Part shown: positions 13,441-25,640 of the stretch, piece after piece
How the letters are laid out: each line of letters begins with the position of its first letter
How positions within the stretch are numbered: position 1 is the stretch's first letter
Source of the DNA: Dromaius novaehollandiae
Lineage: Eukaryota; Chordata; Aves; Casuariiformes; Dromaiidae
Direction: 5' to 3'
Assembly (NCBI RefSeq): GCF_036370855.1
Contig: NC_088101.1
Span: forward strand, 71,340,559-71,404,558
DNA length: 64,000 nt
Notes under the pieces: model-generated
Database searches by the model: none
Seen by the model: only the letters and a program-made list of their open reading frames with translations
Told to the model about the DNA's origin: nothing
Position numbers and translations under genes: made by a program

Positions 13441-16400
13441 GTGCGAAACAAGCTGCACAGGCGACACAGGGGTGACATGTGGTGTAGCGGGACTGAGAGC
13501 TGCTCCCAGCGCCGCTGGCACTGCTCCTTGGGGCAGTGTCGGGGGGAGCACAGTGCAGAAGAGGCAAAGCACAACCACAGGGACACCCCACAGCCTTTTT
13601 ACCTGCTTTTCCACAGTTCCTGCATTTGTTCAGTTGCTCTCAGATTTACTCTTAGTTTTGTTGCTAGGAACACGGCGAGGGTACAGATTTGTCCCACCGG
13701 GAGATGCTGGGGCCCCAGCAACGGCTACTGCGGCCACTGCTGCTTTCTAAGCGGACTTGCACGTCTAGCACAGGGGAGGCAGCGGGAGGCAGCACCTGCT
13801 ACCCAGGGGTGGGAACGTAATACAGCAAAAACACGCCAAAGGGGGAAAAAAAACTTAAAGGACTGCAGTTGGATTAGCGCAAGCTTATTCATGGAAGAAT
13901 AATTTAAAGGATCAGTTGCTTTCCTGAAGTCAGCTTGGATTCTGTCCTATTGGAAAGACTGACGAATTGTGGGTGTTTGGGGAAGGAATAATCTCACTTT
14001 AATCTATGGAGATTAGGAAGACTATTGTGATTATTTTTGATGAGGAAGATTCGCAGTTTTAATTTCATTAGCAACAACCTGAGATGGTGGTGGTTTTGGA
14101 TGAAAGTGAAGGTTTTCAAGGTAACAGGTGAAATCAGAAATATGGGAAACTCCCTTAAAGATCTCCAAATAATGCAAGATCCTCAGTAAAAGACAGAGAA
14201 TTGGTGTCTGTACGACTAAGCTTGTGCCTGACTCCCTGAGCTGCTGGATCGCTTTAGGAAGGTTCCTTGCATGCTGTGTCTCTCCCCACCTCCAAACACA
14301 TTCAAACAGGGGTTTACATTAAAAGAGTTGTCCCAGTGAGAGAGAAAGAGTGGGACACTTTAACTCTCCCATATAATGTGACTTTGTCAAGCTGTAGGTA
14401 AGTGAAAGCTGGAAACCTAGCCAAAGACTGTTTTGGAAATCCCATTCAAAGCCATGGAGAAAGAGTCTATTCTGGCTCATCCTGCCCATCTCAGACCAGG
14501 GTGAAGCACCCACTGTTCGACTCTCTCCACTGACAGCCTAAGGAGCATAAGGACTAGAAGACTAATATTTAGATGGCTAAAGAGAGCTGAGGTGAATCCT
14601 ACTAAGTTATTATCTTTGAAATGTTTGCTGTTTTGGTGTGGAGGCCTGACTCCACAGCCTAGGAAGACTTCTGTCCTGCATTTAAAGCAGAGATTCACCC
14701 TTTTGATTATGTATGAAAAATTAGCACACCTTCCCCAAAATTACAGTTCTCATCCTTTAAAACATCCTTTAAAACAGAATGAATGTTCTGAGCATTAATA
14801 ATAAATCCGTTAATTTGAGTTAAAATTAAACTGGTCATTAAGAGAAAATTAGCACCTGTTCTTTGTCCTGAATAATCTTAAAAACAAATAACAGACTCTT
14901 TCAACTCTCCATATAGTTAAAATTAATTGAAATTTTGTGCACGAGCTGTACTTGATAAAATTAGATTGTAATTAAGATAAGTTACTAATTATTGTTTTAT
15001 CTAATTGCTGTAATTACAGAGGATCCAAAGAGGGGCAGGTCAATAGTTCAGTTAACTCTGAAGTGGAGCTGCATCAGCGATCAGCCAGTCACTGTCCTCC
15101 TCTACAGCCAGTCCTCACAAAACAAGTCTGCTAGATATGCCAGTGATTCAGTGGTAGGAGGTAGACTGGGCATGTCAGGAGTCCCCAGTCTTAGCATGTT
15201 TTTTAGCACAGGTAGGCTGAATCAGATACAAATGACTGAAAGGACTTTTGTTATTTTTAGCTTGACTCCGCCGGGTAGTGAAAAAGCCCTATCAGGGAAA
15301 CTGAGGCACCAGTACAAGGAGATCCCTTTAGTCGTAATGGCATTAAGATGGTGCTCAGTAGAGGAAGCCTAAGGAAGGTCATTGGTGGGAAAGCTATAGT
15401 TATTTCATTAACTGATCATGTCCTGCTTTGTAGAATTGAGTAGCTGATGAAAATATTAAGAATAGAAACCATCCAAATCTGGTCATGCTTCATTATCTTA
15501 CAGGAAAGCAGATACAACCATGACCTTTTAGAGCAGTCTTGTCAAAAACTTGAGGATGGGACACCTTCAGAAAGGCTACTGAGGCAACGGTTACTGCTGT
15601 CCTGCTACTGAACTCTCATGTCTTTCAAACATCCTCCAGCACAGTGTGTTATTCTTCTCAAGTATATGATTGCTGGTGCCTCGCTCTCAGAGCTGGACAG
15701 TTTAATATAGAGCTGGTTATACTCTAGTGTCAACGGCAGCTTGATAGTTATGTCGAGGGCCTTCATTTGACAGGATAAATAATCAGATCAATGTACACTG
15801 CTTGCTACTCATTCAATTGAATAGCTGCAGAAATTCGTCAAATTGCACCAATAAGACAATGTATTTCTAGTATTTGATGTTCCAAAGGAAAACTGTGTCA
15901 GCTCCAGGGCCCTGATTCTTCTTTTGCATATCCACCGAATAGTCAAGGAAGCCCTCAAACTAATGATGGTAGGAGGTCACGGTTTTGCCAAACCATTAAT
16001 ATGGAAAGCACAAAGTACCTATATGTTTTTAGAATTTTTATAGACAAATGATGGTAGTCAGTTGGGAGTTAACCTTAAATAAAAGGCTATCCTGAATAAA
16101 AGTAGCATTTTGTTCCTCAGATTACAGGATCTTAGTAAGACAAGTGATTCTTTACACTTCTCCTGTAGTTAGAACTATGGAAGTCTCAAGTCTTATACCT
16201 GAAGGCAGTTTTATAGGGTTAATAGCCATTTCCCCCATTTAAATATTATTGCTTTAAAAGTTCTTCTGCATACAATCCCATGGAGAGTGTTGGAAGCTTA
16301 TCTTTCAAAATGGTTGAATTCTCCTAAGTGGACATGGGGTACCAATGAAGCGGCTACACCTACACTCTACCTTCATAGAGGGATACAAGCAGGATGTAGC

Positions 16401-17289
16401 CTGGCATACTCCCTCACCTGCCTCGCTGAAGGCGTTATTTCTGGACATAGCATGGGCTACTGCTGAGCTCCAAGTGGCCACAGTATGCAAAATTCAGGCC
16501 GGTCATCAATCCTAGCTACCTTTGTAGCATATGGCATGAGATACGGGATGAGAGCCTTCTAGGAAGGATGCCAAAAAATCTTGTCTACAGGCTGTTGGCC
16601 AGACCATGGCACCAGCATGGCAAAAGTAGTGCAGAATGACATTGTGCAGCTCAACCTGTGAACACCCAGCCTGTGCTAAGTGACGGAGGTACCCAGAAAT
16701 CCGGTCTGACCCTACTCTTCCCTGGCTGCTTTCAGGCTTGCAGTGATAGTGTGAAGGGAGTTTACGACAAAAATCCAAGAAAAGCAGAGCAGAAGAAGCC
16801 TATGTCCACAGGGGCATTTTGAGAAGAACAGCATGTTTCCATTGCTCTTCCTGCGACTGAGATCACTTAATGAAAGTAGCTACTGGCTATAGTCTTAATG
16901 GGAATGCTATGATGACACAAAGAAAAAAATGTAATTTCTATTTTTAGGCAATCATTTGAATCTGGAACTAGAAACACTAAAATGTCCTCATTGGAATAAT
17001 TTTGTTATTTGGTAATGTTATTATACAGCAGAGCTGAGGTTCCTTGAATGCCATTTCTGAACATTTCTCATGCTATCTTCTATGTATTTTCTTTAAACTT
17101 CACTTTGCTTCTGAATTTTAGACATTATTTATGTTTAATTTGGGATAATTACATCGTTCCTACAAACTTCTTGTTTAACTTCAAGTTAGCTTGAACTTTA
17201 TTTCAGTGCAGTTGGTATTTTTTTATTTTGACACAATATTTTCTGCATTTGAGCACCTATAACTAGCCTCATACAAGTCCTAGAAAACA
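13441..17289. other. Intergenic, with a GC-richer patch at its start
   Basis: About 13440-13830 is GC-richer with scattered CpGs. A 153-codon frame there (13441-13902, +) starts at a non-ATG codon and has no recognisable domain. The TAAT-rich block at 14735-15020 follows, then ordinary sequence up to the CR1 fragment. Confidence 0.6.
14735..15020. promoter_or_regulatory. Candidate conserved element, dense in homeodomain-type motifs
   Basis: The block is very AT-rich but not simple repeat. It holds many TAAT/ATTA cores, including TTAATTTGAGTTAA, AAAATTAATTGAAA, TTGTAATTAAGAT and ATCTAATTGCTGTAATTACA. No repeat family is recognisable. Such composition is typical of developmental enhancers in gene deserts, but conservation cannot be tested here. 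Confidence 0.3.
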
Positions 17290-17465
17290 GAGTAAATAGG
17301 TCATCTTGTCTATTCCATTGCCTCAAGGGAGAATCAACTATATCTGTGTCATTCCTGACAGATATTTGTCCAACCTGTTCTAAACAGCTCTAATGATGGA
17401 AATTCCACGGTCTCCCTAAATTATCTATTCCAATGCTTAAATATCCTCTCAAAATTGAAACCATT
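17290..17465 (-). mobile_element. CR1 LINE fragment, old subfamily, antisense
   Basis: The + strand reads GACAGATATTTGTCCAACCT, then a phrase like AATGATGGAAATTCCAC, then TCTCCCTAAATTATCTATTC and CAATGCTTAA. This is the reverse complement of the 3' part of reptilian/avian CR1 (sense form: ...GGTTGCCTAGGGAGGTTGTGG...). The match is to the older type frequent in crocodile and turtle genomes rather than to young chicken CR1. Many substitutions show it is ancient. It is heavily 5'-truncated, as is usual for CR1, and no open frame remains. The ends are approximate. Confidence 0.8.
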
Positions 17466-20024
17466 ATGAGATTATTAAAAATGAAACTATGCCACCACAT
17501 TTTGCAGTGGAGCCATTTAAATTAATGTGAAATGACATTTTAATGCAAAAATGAACAATTGTGTCTAGCAGTTTGTTCAAGATTGGTGCACTCTCACTCA
17601 CACAATAAGAGATAAAGAATGATCACTAACCTTCCAGCTCTACAAGCAATTGCAAATCTCTTCTCTTCACTTCAGCTTTCCTAATTCTAGCAGGAGATAT
17701 CGCATACCTGAGCTGCTGGCACTTCTTTCAAGGTACTTCAGAAGGTCTCGACTCGAGAGATGTTAGGTGTTTATGCGGGAGGCAATCTGGCTTATGATTA
17801 TAATGATAATGTAAGCATCTAGATAGTGTATCATGAACAGAGATCTCCCAATTTGATGTACTTGCTATTTCAATCATGTTCTCTAACTGAGTTATTTTTG
17901 AGATTTGAGATCTTGGCACTAATCTTGTCTATCTGGGATGTACTCTGCTGTTGCATGCAATATAACATCATGAGCGAGGCCCCACTTCACACAGGCTCAC
18001 TTTGTCTCCCTTTGCCATCCCCCCCCCGTTGCTGACCCCATCCTGCTATTGGGTATCGTCATACTCTGTGACCATGATCTCCTGGGGAGAAATACTGTTT
18101 TCTCACGATGCATCGGTGTACCATGTAGAAAAATGCCTTGATCCTTCCACAATGCCAGCAATAAAGCACAGCTAAGTTCAAAATAATGACAGTGTATCGT
18201 GAAAAACTGTTTTAGTAATAATAGTAACCAACAGTGGTGCCTATTTCATGTAAATAGGTGATCTCTTAAATCAAACTGCTCTATTTCTACAGAGTTTCAC
18301 AGAACAGTTTTTCCTTTTAAGAAACTTCTGGTCCATAATATACACATTTCTGAGTAAATTTCAATGTAGACATATCAAAGTTGCACTGCTGCTTTTTTTT
18401 TTCCACAATAGGGGCAATGGCTGGCATGCTCGCTTCAGTCATTCTTCTGTCAGCTGCCTTATTAGCTGTTTTAACTGTCTCTGCACAGGACAAACAAGCC
18501 ACCAGAGAGAATGGCTAAAAGCTAAGTTAAGCAGCTGAACAGAATGGGGTTGGAGGAATATGGGAGAATAAAGCAAATACTGAAAAAAGTTATTTAAAAA
18601 ATTTTGCTCTGCTTTTTCTTTAAAGTAAAAAACACCATGGGAATTACTTGTTCCTCATTCCTGAAGTGCAGAACTCTGATTTTCTGAACGGCTGGAGGCA
18701 GATGAAATCACCTGCACTTGTAGCCTGAGCAAAGAGTGCCCCTGTCCTAGAAATATCTTTCCCTATAAGTTCTAACAACCAAAGCTTGTACGGGCTTGTT
18801 ATTATCGTACAGGCACAAAGTCACGGAAAGGAGGGGGAAGAACATGAGCTCTTTCTCTAGTTTCCATGAGTGCTGGCTGGTGGGTGACCTTCTCCTGCCC
18901 CAGGCAGCCCAGCAGCAGGTTTGCAGTGCTTCCCCACCGCCTCCAGCCAGGGCTGCATGTGGTCCTGCTTGGGTTTCCTTCAGGCACCCTTGCAATCACA
19001 GCAGCTCTGCATTGCTTTTAAAAAACTCATATAATCTTCACTTGCAGAGCACAACAAGAAGTGCAAAGGGACTTCTGCTGCTGCAGATAAAAGGGCCCAA
19101 ACCTTTATTGAGCCAAGTGTCCAGAACTCCTGGTGAAACCTGCTTTATAAAGAGGGTTTTTCGAGGCGACCTCAGCACTCTGAGTCCTGTTAGAGTTCTT
19201 CTAAATCTGCAAGGCAACAAGGCACCTAATACCAGCAGAAGCGTTCATATCCACACCGCCCTGCTGTCGCACTCGCACAGCGAGCCGATCCTGACTCCAA
19301 CACATGGTCTTTGCTTTTTGGCTAAAGTTATGGTTGTCTTTCCTTTTCTCTCTTTCTTCCTCCCCCTGCCCCCCCTTCACCCTCACTCTGACTCTCGCAG
19401 GAGCAATAAATGGCAGCAGTAAATATTCTCAGCCTCACAAGGATTTCAGTAAATTAAGGTTCACATCCAAGCTTTGGGCAACTTCCTGTATTCCAAATGG
19501 GATCCAAATGAAGGTTTTCCAAAGTCTACACAGTATAATAATAATAAAAAACATATCTAAATCATTAAAATGAGTGACAGCATTCCCTATACCAGTTCTG
19601 GGCTCTATAAATAATGTATAAAACCAATCTGCATTATATTAGCAAAAGATAAAAATTAGAAAAGGGTGAGAGTAAAAACATTTTACTTGTGGGTAACACC
19701 AAAAAACCCTCTGTGCTGCCGAGCTGAGAGCTCCATCTTGTGGATGTTGGTGGCTGCAGATCCATTTGCTGCTTGTCACAATATTTTTTTTAATTTTCAG
19801 TCATTTAAAAAGTGTTATGAGAATACAAGCTCTTTACTGAACAATACCAGCAGACCCAAACTGGTAAAACAAACCAGCACACCCATGCTCAGCATCCTCC
19901 CCAGCTGATTTTTCAGCTGCCTCGCCATGAGCTTTCTCCCAGGCTCGCTCTCCTTAGAAACGGACCCGCAACTCGTTCTCAGCGCTGATGGTTAAAGCTC
20001 AATAATTAACGTCTCCTGGCGTCA
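17466..20024. other. Intergenic between the CR1 fragment and the orphan CpG island
   Basis: No gene was recognised. An 8-C run lies near 18020. A long pyrimidine tract at about 19335-19400 ends in CTCTCGCAG, resembling a splice acceptor. A 208-codon frame (18796-19422, +) starts at a non-ATG codon and carries no domain I recognise. Confidence 0.6.
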
Positions 20025-20470
20025 GTGGTCTGTTTGGTGTCCCTTCCTGCGAGCCAAGTTTGGCTGGCAGTTATCTCCAGCTTAAATGCGTGGTACCTCC
20101 CCTGGCTTCAGCGCAGCGGTTTTGGCGCGGGGCTGGACCGGCCGCCCACCGACGCACAGCCACAGCCTCCCGCCGAAGCAAGCGGGCGTGGGGCCACGTG
20201 CTTCTCCCAGCCCTCTGGGCCGAAACCCGTCGCTGGGGAACCCCTTTTTGCTGGTGCACGCGGGAGCCTCACCCTGGCTCCTCAGCACGTGCCGAGCCCC
20301 CACGAGGGCAGGGGTTTCGACGCGGCCCCTTGGGCGCCCGCCGCAGAGGAAGCGCCGTGGTCGAGGGCCGGAGGTGAGGAGGCAGCGAGCCGCCCCGTCC
20401 CCTTCCCCCTCCGCTCCCTGCCTCCTAAACCTGCACCTTGCGAGCGAGAATGCTCTCTCTGTTGCATTTA
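20025..20470. promoter_or_regulatory. Orphan CpG island in the 5' flank of TAPT1
   Basis: I count about 37 CpG dinucleotides in 20101-20460, against very few in the neighbouring kilobases. It contains two canonical E-boxes CACGTG (20195-20200 and 20286-20291) and a donor-like GGAG|GTGAGG at about 20374. Frames of 60-185 codons cross it on both strands, but this is expected in GC-rich DNA and none resembles a known protein. It could be the promoter of an unannotated non-coding RNA, a distal regulatory island, or a GC-biased gene-conversion hotspot. No gene is claimed. Confidence 0.6.
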
Positions 20471-23400
20471 TTAACATTCAGAAAGCAAATGATGAAAGAC
20501 TGTTTATTTGGGTAGCATTACTGCCTGATCTCATCCCATTATCCCTAGTTATACACCCTCTGATGCCAGTAGTTCCTGTAGGGCAGCACCATGTTTTCAT
20601 GTCACCCTTCAAATATTTGTTAATTCATCCCCCATTTTTTTAATCAAGAAAGGAGAGTTAAGCAGGAGATAAACTATCTTTCCTGGAACTTGACATTTTT
20701 TTTCTTAATATGCTCCTCAGAATCTGAGAAGTTTTTAAGTCAACCATTATTTTCTAGACACCGTTGACCAAGAAAGGGTGCTCCGTTACAGGCAATCGTA
20801 CAAAGCGCACTACGGCCCGTGAAGCAATACCCTCCTATGATCTAGAGTACGAAACAACCTGCGGCACTGTCACAGGCTGGTGAATAACAGAAATTGGGAC
20901 CTAGCCTTGACTTTTAAAAGTTGCAGATGTAGTTGTGGTTGTAGAAGACCCCTACACACAGGGGCCTAAGGAATGGGACAATATTGAGGAATAGAAGACA
21001 GATATTTCATGGGGGAGGCAGATTTTCCCCTGAGAACAGACATGGAAAGAAAACCCAGGTGTATTCATGCAGTTTCCACGCTTCCACAGCTGCAGTGTCA
21101 CCAGTACATGTGAGCAGGGAGCCGCTGCCCGCTGCAGCAGTAAGATTGGAGCCAGATGCTTTTGGACTCAAGACTTGCTCCTTGCTTGTAAGGGAGAGTT
21201 TGGGGGAATTCAGTTTGATGCTGAGGTGTTTCTAAATGATAGCACAGGTTGAATATCCCACTGCTCACGTACTTGCAGAGGAACAAAATGCATATCTGAT
21301 CTCTTTTCTTCTTCCAAAAGAACTATGTGAAGTGGATTTTGGCCAGACTGAGGGATCATGGCCAAAAGGATCTGCAGCAGGTCTCTAAACTCTAAATTTC
21401 AGGTGAAACACACGGGAAGACAGGAGACCTAATACAAGAAGAGGTAAAGTAGGACTGAGGATTGTGCCAGTCTTTACTCATCTGAGAAGAGGCTCACTTT
21501 GTTGTTTTGGAAACAAAAAGTGTGCTGATTCTGCTCTTGAGCATGGCAAAATGCAGCCTTTTAAGCAAGGTGGTGGGTTGGGGACTGGAGATCAGCAATG
21601 CATTTTGTGATGGAGGAAGTGAGAGTGAGATGCAGAAACCAGAGCAAAGAGGAGAAAATTAACCCTGTATACATTAGATGGCTGTAACGTTAGTGTTCTG
21701 TAACATTTATGCTCAAGGTAGAGGGAAGTACAAAATACTGTTTGGTGGATTGCTGCAGTTCAGTGGCCATCAGCTGTTCATAAATCAAGTACACAGACAG
21801 ATTGCAAACTGCCTTGCTGCCATGACAAAGACACAGTGATTAATGTTTCCGATATAGATTAGGGAGGCACTGAGGTAATATTACGTGTAACTCTGAGATG
21901 CTACCTTTTTTCTACTTCTCAGCTGAAGGCCAAGCAAAGTTTAGTCAATATTACACAGAATTAAACTGCTAAGAGAGTGCCATATGTTTTCTTTTATAAT
22001 GTTCGCATGCACACCCTTGCAAAAGCAGCTTTTGGAATATTAAAAAGGAATCAATAACTATTATGCAGTAACTTTATCAGCACTTTCTTACACATATTTC
22101 CCAATCTTATGCTGTTATGCAAGTATTTTAGCATACATGTATATGTAATTCTCTTTCCTTCACGGATGTGGGTTTTTTCAGTCTCTGCAATGAGGCATCA
22201 ATCCGGTATCTGTAAATCACCTTGATTCCTCAGCCCAGAGAATGCAATCACTAGAAATTCCCTAACTGCCTCAGGGAAGGAAAAAAAAATAGAAGAGAGT
22301 CCGAAGACTCTCAGCAGCAAGAATCCCAGTCTCCCCTTCCATGCAGAGCCATATCCTCCACTGCCAGGGAGATAAGGGTGGGTTTGGGACACAGAGTACA
22401 TCGCACCTCCCGCTGCCTTGCTTTGTTCATCCCCTCCAGGCTGTAAGGCTATCTCCAGGCACATTCCTCTCATATATAAAGCCTTGCAAGGAAGCTCAGA
22501 TTAGCTCAGCTCTTGGACAGGGAATATATGGATGTAGTTGGACTGTTTTTCCGCAATAGATTATGCTCCGGAAACTTTCAAGGCACATTGCTTTGTAAGT
22601 TCCCCTGCTCTCCAAAGCCGGGGCCTTTCTATGGTCCCTGCTATTTTCTGTGTGCATTTGCAGGATTCATTTACTGGACTTGCTAATCTAATTAATTGAC
22701 CAAGTCTAAAAGAAAAGTCACAGACACTGATTAAGCCAACATTTGACCTGGATTCCCAAATTTGAAATCAGACCTATGCTTGTGGTTTTCTTATGCAGCT
22801 AACCTGGAGTGTCGCTACCCACAGCATCTGTGCCTGACCCCTGTGCTTGCGTGACTGCTAGGGGTTTAGTAGAAAGTGCTGTCTGATGAATGCCAGAACT
22901 GTAATGTAAATTGATATATATTTGTTGGAATCAATGTTAGAAAAAAAATTAATTCTAAACTTAAAATATACCACTCTATGGTTTCGTTTTCCTCTGAAGG
23001 AAATAAGTGAAATCAAATGAGCCAAAATGCAAAGAAAACCCACTCCTACGTTAATAGAAAAAGTCATTTACTGCTGTTTAAGTAAAATGCTCATGAACAG
23101 AACTCTTACAACACATTTTCACAGTTCCTCGTCATTATAGGGCAATTGCTTCATGTTTATCAAAAGACTTACAAAAGCATAGTGTTCTTTTCTGACAAAA
23201 GGGTAATGTTAGTGGATAAACTGTTCACTTTGGTTTGATTGGCTTCACAAAAAAGGTAGTTGTATTTTGATTAACCAAAGATGCCTACCATGTTTCCAAC
23301 AAATTGCATCCACTACTTGCCTGTTTAATTCTGTCACTAGATATTCCATGAAGTATACAGACTGGCACAAAGCACAAATCACCAAATACATTGACATTCA

Positions 23401-25419
23401 TTCACCCCTTTCTTTTCCTCTTTATTCATTAATAATGCATGGGCACTAGTCTTCTGAATCTTTTATTAGACTTTAATAGTTCAGATTTTATGAAGCACAC
23501 AAGGTTCCATGAGAAAGGCTCATCAAAATCATTCATAGTCTGTATTTATTTGCATTGGTCTATCATCAATAGCCCATTGAATATACAAAATCCGTCTTCA
23601 TGTTCCACCATTATCCACTTGTCTCTTATACAGTTGATTAGTCTTTTTGTTTAACTTTCCAAGGCTAAACTAAGATTGTTCATAATCTTACAGATGTTCA
23701 AAATTAAAAATAATATTAACAATTCTGTTTTTTCCTTTAGTAAAATATTAAGAGAGATATTTTATTCACATTGATCTTCCTTTGCATACATCTTCTGGTT
23801 CAGTAGGTTTCAGCTGTTTTCTTTTTGATTCTAAATAAAGCTTTTCAGTACAAATATTTCTTTCAGACTATTGAAATGTTTTACCTTCATAAACAGGCAA
23901 CACAATTTGACTGAATCACTACATAGGTAAACAACTCTTTATTCCACAAAAATTATGGAAAGTGTTGTGACAAGTATTTTCATTTATCATATACAGTTCT
24001 AGCTCTTTCAGATGCTCAAAAAAAAGTATTTATACTAAATGTGTTGCAGTTCAGTCATAGTAAAGGCTCTTTACTAGGTATGTTTCTAATTTCAGAGTGT
24101 ATCTCTTTCAGAATGGAGATATTCTCGGGTGAGAATAACTCTCTGTCATCTTACATAAATTTAGTTAATCATATAGATCTGATTTTAACAAACTTCAGAA
24201 CCAGAGGAGACAGGAGAACATTCTCATAGACTTTGCGCTGACTTTGGATGTGTGAAAAATCTGTCCCAGACTTCCCATATGACCTTGCATTAGCTGTTCA
24301 AGGCTTGCCCTGAAATACTCTGGCTTTGGGAGAGAAATCCAGCACCCGGGCTAAGTGTCCAGGCATGCTCCAAGGTGAGCTTCCCTGTCAGACCCCGGAC
24401 TTGGGAGTGTGCCTTAAATCCTGCTTTGCTGGGTCTTGAGCGTCTTACTCAGCATTATGCTTGTGATCCTTAAGCTCTGAATTCCCACCTCAGAAATCCT
24501 GGTAATCAATGCTTCCATCCTGTTTTCCATATACGGCAAGTGTCAGGATACATTTTCAGCATGTAGATATGGCCTGCTGTTATACACCGGCCCATCATTG
24601 CAAACCTCAGAGGTCTGGCTTTAGGACACTCAGTTTTAAATGGACACACAGCTTTCCAAGGGTTTTGGTATCTCCTACATAATAAGTAACAGCAACTCGG
24701 TTTATCAAAATACACATGCATAGCGAACACCAGGTAGGGATGGGAAGGATGTTGGGAGTATTTTTGTCAGTCTTCTTGCCATCTAGATTACCTTTATTTG
24801 CAAGATGAATATGCAGTGGATAAAGAATGGTCCCTAAAAAAAGTGAAGGTGATGAAAAAGAATGAAAGGTAACATGGCTCAGCTGGCTTCTTCCAGCGGA
24901 AGAGGAACTTCCCCTTGGGAGTTTCTCTTCCTGAGTTAAAGATTGGGCTGTGCTGGCTTGGATGTCACTGGCCTTTTTGTTGCTGGACATCTCCTGCTCT
25001 CCCTTCCCCTTTGGCAAGGATGGGCCTTTGACTCTATGGCTGCTAATGGGAGGGGTTTCAACGCTGCACCCACCTCCTTCTCCAGCAGGAGAAACTTCTG
25101 ATGTGGTTCAGAACTACTGGTAGGAAAATCTGGCAAGCAGATTTTAGCAGCTATATATTTTGATTATTGTGGCTCAAAGTCAGCAAAATCTCAGGGGACA
25201 CCTTACATCAAAGAATAGGGAAATTCTTACAAAAACTCATGTCTTTATTGTAATGACCAATGGATAACTAGATAAGTACAGAAGAGTTCCCTGCGATGTA
25301 AAACAAGGGTCCAGAGGAGATCAATAGTTTAGCAACATTATATGGCAGCTTTCCTCATTAGGACTCTCAGTAAGGTGTGCCCTGTGGTTAATGAGAGATC
25401 ATTTATACAGCATTACCAG

Positions 25420-25640
25420 CAGGCAAATAATTCTAATTACCAATAACATTAAATCATAATCACTATGCAAATAATTTACATAATGTAATGGAATATCTGG
25501 TCATTACAGGGCAAACAATTCACAATGTTAACTGAGGTTAGTCAGTTATCACAGAGTAAATAATATTAGTAATTAAACAAAGCCAAGCTAATATCAGGTT
25601 TTAGCCAGTTAATAACCAGTAAGTGTATCACTAGCAAAAC
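25420..25640. promoter_or_regulatory. Candidate conserved element with a perfect POU octamer
   Basis: It contains ATGCAAAT at 25465-25472 and several TAAT/ATTA cores (ATTCTAATTACC, GTAATTAAAC, CCAGTTAATAACC) in non-repetitive sequence. A regulatory role is an inference from motif density only. Confidence 0.3.

Noticed and set aside
13441-13902. 153-codon + strand frame in a GC-richer patch
   Set aside because: Starts at a non-ATG codon, overlaps other frames on both strands and resembles no protein I know.
14992-15372. 126-codon + strand frame preceded by an acceptor-like TGTAATTACAG
   Set aside because: No TAPT1, LDB2 or other known protein similarity; its start is TTG; no matching donor or partner exon could be identified.
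18796-19422. 208-codon + strand frame
   Set aside because: Non-ATG start, no domain, Ser/Leu/His-rich translation of a pyrimidine-rich stretch. An overlapping 82-codon minus frame shows that stop codons are simply sparse here.
20025-20643. Several frames of 105-185 codons in the orphan CpG island
   Set aside because: They overlap each other in different frames and on both strands, with low-complexity composition and no known similarity. GC richness explains them.
22473-22481. Perfect TATA-box-like TATATAAAG
   Set aside because: Such 9-mers are expected by chance in AT-rich DNA. No downstream gene, CpG island or initiator supports a promoter.
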